From the NCBI RefSeq assembly GCF_003217325.1, contig NZ_QJTI01000001.1, forward strand, positions 1-64,000: a stretch of DNA of 64,000 bases, read 5' to 3'. The notes under the pieces were generated by a model, which ran no database searches, was not told the origin of the DNA, and was given only the letters and a program-made list of their open reading frames with translations. Both the position numbers and the translations under genes were made by a program. Origin of the DNA: Rhodopseudomonas faecalis (GTDB lineage Bacteria; Pseudomonadota; Alphaproteobacteria; Rhizobiales; Xanthobacteraceae). The number at the start of each line of letters is the position of its first letter. Within the stretch, counting starts at the first letter, position 1. Of the stretch, positions 58,815 through 64,000 are shown one piece after another.

Positions 58815-60233
58815 CTAATCATCGAGAATCCATGTGTCCTTGGTGCCGCCGCCCTGGCTGGAATTGACCACCAGCGAACCTTCTTGCAGTGCGACCCGGG
58901 TCAGACCACCGGGCACCACGGTGATGTCGTCCCTGCCGCTGAGTACGAACGGCCGCAGATCGACATGGCGCGGCGCCAGCCCGCTGGCGGTGCAGGTCGG
59001 GCAGGTCGAGAGCGCCAGCGTCGGCTGGGCGATGAAACCATCGGGCTCGCGCTTCAGCTTGTCGCGGAACGCTTCGATGGTGGCTTTGCTGGAGGCCGGG
59101 CCGATCAACATGCCGTAGCCGCCCGAACCGTGCACTTCCTTGACCACCAGTTCGTCGAGATGGTCGAGCACATAAGCAAGGTCGGCGGGCTCGCGGCAGC
59201 GCCAGGTCGGCACGTTCTTCAGGATCGGTTCTTCGTCGAGATAGAAGCGCACGATGTCCGGCATGTAGCTGTACACCGCCTTGTCATCGGCGATGCCGGT
59301 GCCGACCGCATTGGCGAGCGTGACCTTGCCGGCCATATAGGCCGACATCAGCCCCGGCACGCCGAGCGCCGAATCCGGTCGGAAGGTGAGCGGATCGATA
59401 AAATCGTCATCGACGCGGCGATAGATGACGTCGACCCGCTTCAGACCCTCGGTGGTACGCATGAACACTTCGTCATTGCGCACTACGAGGTCGCGCCCCT
59501 CGACCAATTCGACGCCAAGCTTGTCGGCGAGAAAACTGTGCTCGAAATAGGCGGAGTTGTAGATGCCGGGCGTCAGCAGCGCCACGGTCGGCTCGGTGGT
59601 GGCGGAATGCGGCGCCACCGAGCGCAGCGCCGATAACAGCGCGTCCGGATAGTCTTCGACCGGCGCGATGCGGTGGCGCGCGAACAGGTCTGGAAACAGC
59701 CGCATCATGATCTCGCGGTTTTCCAGCATGTAGGACACGCCAGACGGCGTGCGCGCATTGTCTTCCAGCACGTAAAAATCGTCGGCGTCGATCCGCACCA
59801 CGTCGATGCCGGCAATGTGCACATAGACGTTGTGCGGCACGTCGAGCTGATTCATCTCCGGGCGGAACACCGGATTCTGGAAGATCAAATCTTCCGGAAT
59901 GCGGCCGGCGCGCAGGATGTCGCGCTCATGGTAGATGTCGCGCAGAAACAGATTGAGCGCGCGCACGCGCTGCTTCAATCCGGTCTCGAGCCGCGCCCAT
60001 TCCTTGCCGGACAGGATGCGCGGGATCACGTCGAATGGGATCAGCCGTTCCTGGGCGGCGGCGTCGCCATAAACCGCGAAAGTGATGCCGATTCGGCGAA
60101 ACAGCAGCTCTGCCTCGTGTCGCCGGTATTCCAAAGCGTCAGGCGGCGTTTCGCTTAGCCAACGGGATAGCTCCTGATAGGCTTGGCGAATATCGCCGTT
60201 ACCGCCATTCATTTCGTCGAACGCAACTGCCAT
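58815..60233 (-). CDS. Circularly permuted ATP-grasp type 2 protein
   Basis: The 472-residue protein matches the circularly permuted ATP-grasp family of Anbu operons, with RRIGITFAVYGD, then IPFDVIPRIL near the start. VRIDADDFYVLEDNARTPSGVSYM and KEVHGSGGYGMLIGP follow, and the ATP site is rebuilt from both ends. These enzymes are predicted to form amide or peptide bonds at the expense of ATP. The start at 60233 removes an unrelated N-terminal stretch. It heads the operon; the promoter should lie between it and the divergent CinA-type gene. Confidence 0.9.
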   Translation of the reverse strand: MAVAFDEMNGGNGDIRQAYQELSRWLSETPPDALEYRRHEAELLFRRIGITFAVYGDAAAQERLIPFDVIPRILSGKEWARLETGLKQRVRALNLFLRDIYHERDILRAGRIPEDLIFQNPVFRPEMNQLDVPHNVYVHIAGIDVVRIDADDFYVLEDNARTPSGVSYMLENREIMMRLFPDLFARHRIAPVEDYPDALLSALRSVAPHSATTEPTVALLTPGIYNSAYFEHSFLADKLGVELVEGRDLVVRNDEVFMRTTEGLKRVDVIYRRVDDDFIDPLTFRPDSALGVPGLMSAYMAGKVTLANAVGTGIADDKAVYSYMPDIVRFYLDEEPILKNVPTWRCREPADLAYVLDHLDELVVKEVHGSGGYGMLIGPASSKATIEAFRDKLKREPDGFIAQPTLALSTCPTCTASGLAPRHVDLRPFVLSGRDDITVVPGGLTRVALQEGSLVVNSSQGGGTKDTWILDD

Positions 60234-60455
60234 GCTCGTCGCTTGTCTCGCGATGGTGCGAGGAAAAGTCCCCGAGTTCAGCTTAGCAAGTGGCGGGCCA
60301 GCGGCAATATGCCTCCGGACTGCGCATTTCGCCGCGGAACGCCTGCTCATGCTCAGAAAAGCGACCGAACCCTGCACAAATTAATGGCAGGGCCTCGTGG
60401 AATGATGGTGGGCCGTGCTAAGCGAGGCAGCAGAAATAGTTGTGCTGGAGGCCCC

Positions 60456-61193
60456 ATGACCGAAATCGTTACGGCTGGCGTTCTGGTGATCGGCGACGAG
60501 ATCTTGTCGGGCCGCACCAAGGATCAGAACATCGGCTTCATCGCCGAATACCTGACCAATATCGGCATTGATCTGCGCGAGGTGCGGGTGGTCGCCGATG
60601 ACGAGGCGGTGATCATCGAGGCGCTCGACGCGCTGCGCGCGCGCTACCATTATGTGTTCACCACCGGCGGCATCGGTCCGACCCATGACGACGTCACCGC
60701 CGACGCGGTCGCCAAGGCGTTCGGGGTCGGCATCGATCACCATCCCGAGGTGGTGGCGCGCTTCCGCGAGCGCTTTACCGAGGCCGAACTCAACGAAGCG
60801 CGGCTGCGCATGACCCGGATTCCGGACGGCGCCGAGCTGATCCAGAGCGCGACCATCCTGGCGCCCGGCTTCAAGATCGGCAATGTCATCGTGCTGGCCG
60901 GGGTGCCGTCGATCATGCAGGCGATGATGGACATCGTGTCGCCCAAGCTGAAATCGGGCGCGCGCATGCTGTCCGAGACCATTCGCGCCAATGCGCGCGA
61001 GGGCGATATCGGCGGGCCGCTGCGCGCACTGGCCGAGGCTCATCCCGAGGCGATCATCGGCAGCTATCCGTTCCTGGACGAGGACCGCAAGCCCAACACC
61101 AACCTGGTGGTGCGTTCGCGCGACCCCGAGCAGCTGCGGGTCGCGGTCGCGGCGGTCAAGGACATGCTGACCAAGCTGCACACACCGCATTGA
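60456..61193 (+). CDS. CinA N-terminal-type molybdopterin-binding domain protein
   Basis: The 245-residue protein has the MoaB/Mog-like fold of the CinA N-terminal (COG1058) domain: [15 protein letters not shown], then [23 protein letters not shown]. The C-terminal nicotinamide-nucleotide amidase domain of full CinA is absent. Stand-alone proteins of this type may act as pyrophosphatases on ADP-ribose or similar nucleotides, or bind molybdopterin; the sequence does not decide. GGAGG precedes the ATG. The gpt gene follows 88 bp later. Confidence 0.88.
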   Translation: MTEIVTAGVLVIGDEILSGRTKDQNIGFIAEYLTNIGIDLREVRVVADDEAVIIEALDALRARYHYVFTTGGIGPTHDDVTADAVAKAFGVGIDHHPEVVARFRERFTEAELNEARLRMTRIPDGAELIQSATILAPGFKIGNVIVLAGVPSIMQAMMDIVSPKLKSGARMLSETIRANAREGDIGGPLRALAEAHPEAIIGSYPFLDEDRKPNTNLVVRSRDPEQLRVAVAAVKDMLTKLHTPH

Positions 61194-61281
61194 GGTTGGT
61201 GCGGCAAATGCCGTATGCCTTGCTGGCGAGCGACGCGGCGCCGCGTCGCTGCCAGCCAAAGCGCGATCGGGGAGCAAACAC

Positions 61282-61803
61282 ATGACGGCAAGCGATCTCA
61301 GCAAGCAGGATCGGACAGGGCGGCCGTTTCCGGTGTCGTGGGACCAGTTTCACCGCGACTGCCGGGCGCTGACTTGGCGGTTGAACGAGGTCGGGCCGTT
61401 CAAGGCGGTGATCGCGATCACCCGCGGCGGATTGGTGCCGGCGGCGATCGTGGCGCGCGAACTCGGCATCCGCGTGATCGATACCGTGTGCATTGCCTCC
61501 TATGATCACGACAAGCAGGAAGCGTTGCAGTTGCTAAAACCGATCTCCGCCGACATCGTCGCGCTCGGCGCTGGCACCGGCGAGGGCGTGCTGATCGTCG
61601 ATGATCTGGTCGACACCGGCGCCACCGCGCGCGTGGTGCGCGACATGATGCCGGCGGCGCATTTCGCCACCGTCTATGCCAAGCCGCTCGGCCGGCCGCT
61701 GGTCGATACCTTCATCACCGAAGTCTCGCAGGACACCTGGATCTATTTTCCGTGGGATCTCGGGTTGTCGTTCCAGCCGCCGATGAAGGACGGCGCCGGC
61801 TAG
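61282..61803 (+). CDS. gpt: Xanthine (xanthine-guanine) phosphoribosyltransferase
   Basis: The 173-residue enzyme converts xanthine or guanine with PRPP into the nucleotide. The PRPP-binding motif [15 protein letters not shown] is at 103-117 and the N-terminal [13 protein letters not shown] and [12 protein letters not shown] fit Gpt. The C terminus [15 protein letters not shown] is also typical. With guaC and a nucleoside transporter in the same window it belongs to purine salvage. Confidence 0.92.
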   Translation: MTASDLSKQDRTGRPFPVSWDQFHRDCRALTWRLNEVGPFKAVIAITRGGLVPAAIVARELGIRVIDTVCIASYDHDKQEALQLLKPISADIVALGAGTGEGVLIVDDLVDTGATARVVRDMMPAAHFATVYAKPLGRPLVDTFITEVSQDTWIYFPWDLGLSFQPPMKDGAG

Positions 61804-61881
61804 CGTCGTCGTTTCGGCGCGCGCACGGCGCGGGAGTCCTGGTTGCCTGGCCTTGCGCCCGCCATCACGGGAGGAGCGCCG

Positions 61882-62529
61882 ATGCCGCTGCAAAACCGCG
61901 TGCTGCCGACCGGTGAGATCGTGGCGCTGCCGCTGCGCGGCCTGTTCACCGGCAATCGCGGCATCATCCATGATCCTGAGACAAAAACGCTGCTGGCGCG
62001 GCGCTGGAGCAGCAAGGCCTGGATCATCTGCGTTTGCGAGTTTCAAGGCCGGCGCCGCGATGTGATGGCGACCCGCAGCTGGACCGAGCTGTTCTTTCTG
62101 GACGAGGCGACCGCGATGGCCGCCGGCCATCGGCCCTGTTTCTATTGCCGGCGTCCGGCCGCAACCGCATTCGCAGCGGCCTGGGCGCGCGCGCATCATT
62201 CGCCCCATGAACGCCAGCCGCGCGCCAGCGCCAAAGAGATCGATGCCGTGCTGCATCAGCAGCGGCTGCAGGACGGCGCGCCGCGCCGCCATCCGCTGCC
62301 GGCCGCGCTTCCGGCATTGCCGGACGGCGCCATGGTGTTGGCCCCCACCAGCGGCACCAGCTTTGTGATCGTGCAGGGCCGGGCGCTGCAATGGCATTCG
62401 GATGGCTATCGGCCTGCATCACCGATCGACGCCGCCGAGCTGCAATTGTTGACGCCGCCAGCGACGCTGCGCGCGCTAGCGGCCGGCTATCGCCCGGTGC
62501 TGCATCCCAGCGCCGGGGCTGATCGATAG
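61882..62529 (+). CDS. Unknown protein with an Ada-like four-cysteine module
   Basis: The 215-residue protein has a GGGAGGAG ribosome binding site. Residues 20-92 resemble the zinc-binding methyl-phosphotriester domain of Ada: FTGNRGIIHDP near the start, then LFFLDEATAMAAGHRPCFYCRRP. Four Cys (C50, C52, C86, C89) could form a zinc site, spaced CxC and CxxC instead of Ada's Cx3C and CxxC. No AraC or methyltransferase domain follows; the rest is a basic helical stretch and a small beta-rich end. The resemblance is a reading of the motif and could be coincidental. No other family was recognised. Confidence 0.6.
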   Translation: MPLQNRVLPTGEIVALPLRGLFTGNRGIIHDPETKTLLARRWSSKAWIICVCEFQGRRRDVMATRSWTELFFLDEATAMAAGHRPCFYCRRPAATAFAAAWARAHHSPHERQPRASAKEIDAVLHQQRLQDGAPRRHPLPAALPALPDGAMVLAPTSGTSFVIVQGRALQWHSDGYRPASPIDAAELQLLTPPATLRALAAGYRPVLHPSAGADR

Positions 62530-62615
62530 GCGTCAGCCGGGCGTGAGGTGACAAGGCGCGCGGGCGCGGTCTAGGATTGACGAAATCCACCAAGAGGGAT
62601 GGTCAGGGGAGCGGC

Positions 62616-63329
62616 ATGATCGATCTTTATTACGCGCCGACGCCAAATGGCTGGAAGATTTCGATCATGCTGGAGGAATGCGGGCTGCCATACCGCGTGA
62701 TCCCGGTCGAGCTGGGGCGCGGCGACCAGCACCAGCCGGACTATCTCAAGCTCAATCCGAATGGCCGCATGCCGGTGATCGTCGATCAGGCGCCGGCCGA
62801 TGGCGGGCCGCCGCTGCCGGTGTTCGAAAGCGGCGCGATCCTGATTTATCTGGCGGAAAAAACCGGACGCTTTCTGCCGGCCGAGCCGCGCGCCCGGCTC
62901 GACGTGCTGCAATGGCTGATGTGGCAGATGGGTGGGCTTGGTCCGATGCTCGGCCAGAACGGTCATTTCTTGCTGTACGCGCCCGAACAGATACCTTACG
63001 CGATCGATCGCTATGGCCGCGAGGCGCGGCGGCTCTACCGCGTGCTCGACGGCCACCTGGAAGGTCGCGACCACATCGCCGGCGACTACTCGATCGCCGA
63101 CATGGCGTGCTTTCCCTGGATCATGACGCACAAGGCGCAGGGCCTGACGCTCGATGATTTCCCGAACCTGAAACGCTGGTACGCGCTGCTGCGGGCCCGG
63201 CCGCAATTGCAGGCCGGGCTGGCGCTCGGCAAGGAGGAGCGCAGGCCGATGGACGAGCAGGCCCGCAAGATCATGTTCGGCGTCGACCAGCCTGCCTATG
63301 CCGACGCGCAGGCGCAGCAGCAGCAATGA
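62616..63329 (+). CDS. Glutathione S-transferase, YghU/YfcG-like
   Basis: The 237-residue protein has the thioredoxin-like start IDLYYAPTPNGWKISIMLEE, NPNGRMPVI with the cis-Pro, and FESGAILIYLAEKTG for glutathione binding. The C-terminal domain contains WQMGGLGPMLGQNGHF and YSIADMACFPWI. This matches the nu-class YfcG/YghU type, which acts as a disulfide-bond reductase with glutathione. GGGGAG precedes the ATG. Confidence 0.9.
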   Translation: MIDLYYAPTPNGWKISIMLEECGLPYRVIPVELGRGDQHQPDYLKLNPNGRMPVIVDQAPADGGPPLPVFESGAILIYLAEKTGRFLPAEPRARLDVLQWLMWQMGGLGPMLGQNGHFLLYAPEQIPYAIDRYGREARRLYRVLDGHLEGRDHIAGDYSIADMACFPWIMTHKAQGLTLDDFPNLKRWYALLRARPQLQAGLALGKEERRPMDEQARKIMFGVDQPAYADAQAQQQQ

Positions 63330-63384
63330 TCGGCAAGCGCGCTGTCGCGCGGCGCGAACAACAACAAATCAGGAGGAACCGCCG

Positions 63385-64000
63385 ATGATCGAATTCTTCT
63401 TCGATATTTCCAGCCCCTGGACGTATCTTGCGTTCCACAACATCCAGCCGCTCGCCAAAGAGTTTGACGAGGAGATTGAGTGGCGGCCGATCCTGGTCGG
63501 CGGCATCTTCAACACCATCAATCCCAGCGTCTATGAAATGCGCAAAACGCCAGTGCCGGCCAAGGCGATCTATATGCTGAAAGACCTTGGCGACTGGGCG
63601 CGCTCGGCCGGGCTCGCCATCAAGATGCCGCCCTCGGTGTTTCCGGTGAACAGCGTCAAGGCGATGCGCGGCTGTCTGTGGTTGCTGCGTGAGCAGCGCG
63701 CTGTGATGGTGCCATTTGCGACCGCGGCTTTTGCGAGTTACTGGGGCGATGACCGCGACATTTCCCAGGATGCGGTGCTGGCCGAGATTTGTGCGCGGGT
63801 CGGCGTCGACCCGCAGGCGTTGTTGGCCGGCATCGCCGAACAATCGATCAAGGATCAGCTCAAAGCCAACACCGATGACGTGATCGCGCGTGGCGGCTTT
63901 GGTTCGCCGACCATCTTTGTCGATAAGACCGACATGTATTTCGGCAATGACCGGCTGCCGCTGATCCGCGAAGTGCTGGCGCGGCGCCGCGCCCATGCCG
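63385..64000 (+). CDS. 2-hydroxychromene-2-carboxylate isomerase/DsbA-family protein (3-prime end outside window)
   Basis: AGGAGGAAC precedes an ATG, and the frame stays open to the window edge (205 codons). The start IEFFFDISSPWTYLAF, with the active-site Ser in place of the Cys of DsbA, and GGFGSPTIFVDKTDMYFGNDRL near the end are typical of the HCCA isomerase branch of the thioredoxin fold. Such enzymes use glutathione to isomerise aromatic ring-cleavage products; here the substrate is unknown. The neighbouring GST suits a glutathione-dependent pair. Confidence 0.85.
   Translation, partial: MIEFFFDISSPWTYLAFHNIQPLAKEFDEEIEWRPILVGGIFNTINPSVYEMRKTPVPAKAIYMLKDLGDWARSAGLAIKMPPSVFPVNSVKAMRGCLWLLREQRAVMVPFATAAFASYWGDDRDISQDAVLAEICARVGVDPQALLAGIAEQSIKDQLKANTDDVIARGGFGSPTIFVDKTDMYFGNDRLPLIREVLARRRAHA

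Overview
The window looks like chromosome of a Rhizobiales alphaproteobacterium of the Rhodopseudomonas/Bradyrhizobium group. This rests on the GC-rich, strongly biased codon use, on protein families typical of that group (Usg, CowN, LTxxQ/Spy-like, DUF2778, Anbu operon), on HrcA/CIRCE-type control of groESL, and on several families of short inverted-repeat elements between genes. CowN under a sigma-54 promoter implies a nitrogen fixer. No phage, CRISPR array, rRNA or replication origin is visible. The single tRNA is tRNA-Lys(CTT).

Layout. 0-4.3 kb: a transposase remnant, two dispersed repeats, an SDR oxidoreductase, a TolA/TonB-like envelope protein, a NUDIX protein and a PPK2 polyphosphate kinase. 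4.5-7.6 kb: bioB (minus strand, apparent TTG start), then leuA preceded by a leucine-rich 41-codon ORF with pairing RNA segments (candidate attenuator). 7.7-10.8 kb: a TRAP transporter (P, Q, M subunits). 10.9-14 kb: a Spy-like protein, tRNA-Lys, a PliG-like lysozyme inhibitor and a DUF389 membrane protein. 14.2-17.9 kb: reverse transsulfuration pair (cystathionine beta-synthase, gamma-lyase) and guaC. 18.1-21.2 kb: bioFDA with 4-nt overlaps. 21.4-25.6 kb: small secreted proteins, one of them Tyr/Gly-rich, a hybrid histidine kinase and a cytochrome c.

25.7-37.3 kb is one long plus-strand catabolic cluster: two acyl-CoA dehydrogenases, a GST, an AraC regulator, a BKACE (DUF849) enzyme, an acyl-CoA synthetase, both subunits of a biotin-dependent acyl-CoA carboxylase and an enoyl-CoA hydratase. 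The parts list resembles the Atu/Liu pathways for beta-methyl-branched acyl-CoAs, with BKACE as the unusual member. The carboxylase needs biotin, which the bio genes supply. Then come a family VIII-type serine hydrolase, an EamA exporter, an aldehyde dehydrogenase, cowN, a Tlde1-like (DUF2778) protein and a DUF2383 protein.

44.7-47.6 kb is the clearest accessory region. A lower-GC cassette (unknown 90-aa protein, MFS exporter, SAM methyltransferase) sits between two degraded copies of the same toxin-antitoxin locus. 47.8-50.2 kb holds groESL with one good and one degenerate CIRCE operator. After usg, a NupC transporter, a second hybrid kinase, an SDR and a GNAT, the 56.0-60.2 kb segment carries the Anbu operon (ATP-grasp, alpha-E, transglutaminase, Anbu peptidase). 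The window closes with a CinA-type protein, gpt, an Ada-like four-cysteine protein, a GST and an isomerase cut by the window edge.

All calls come from reading the sequence. No database search was run, and family names rest on recognised motifs and overall resemblance.
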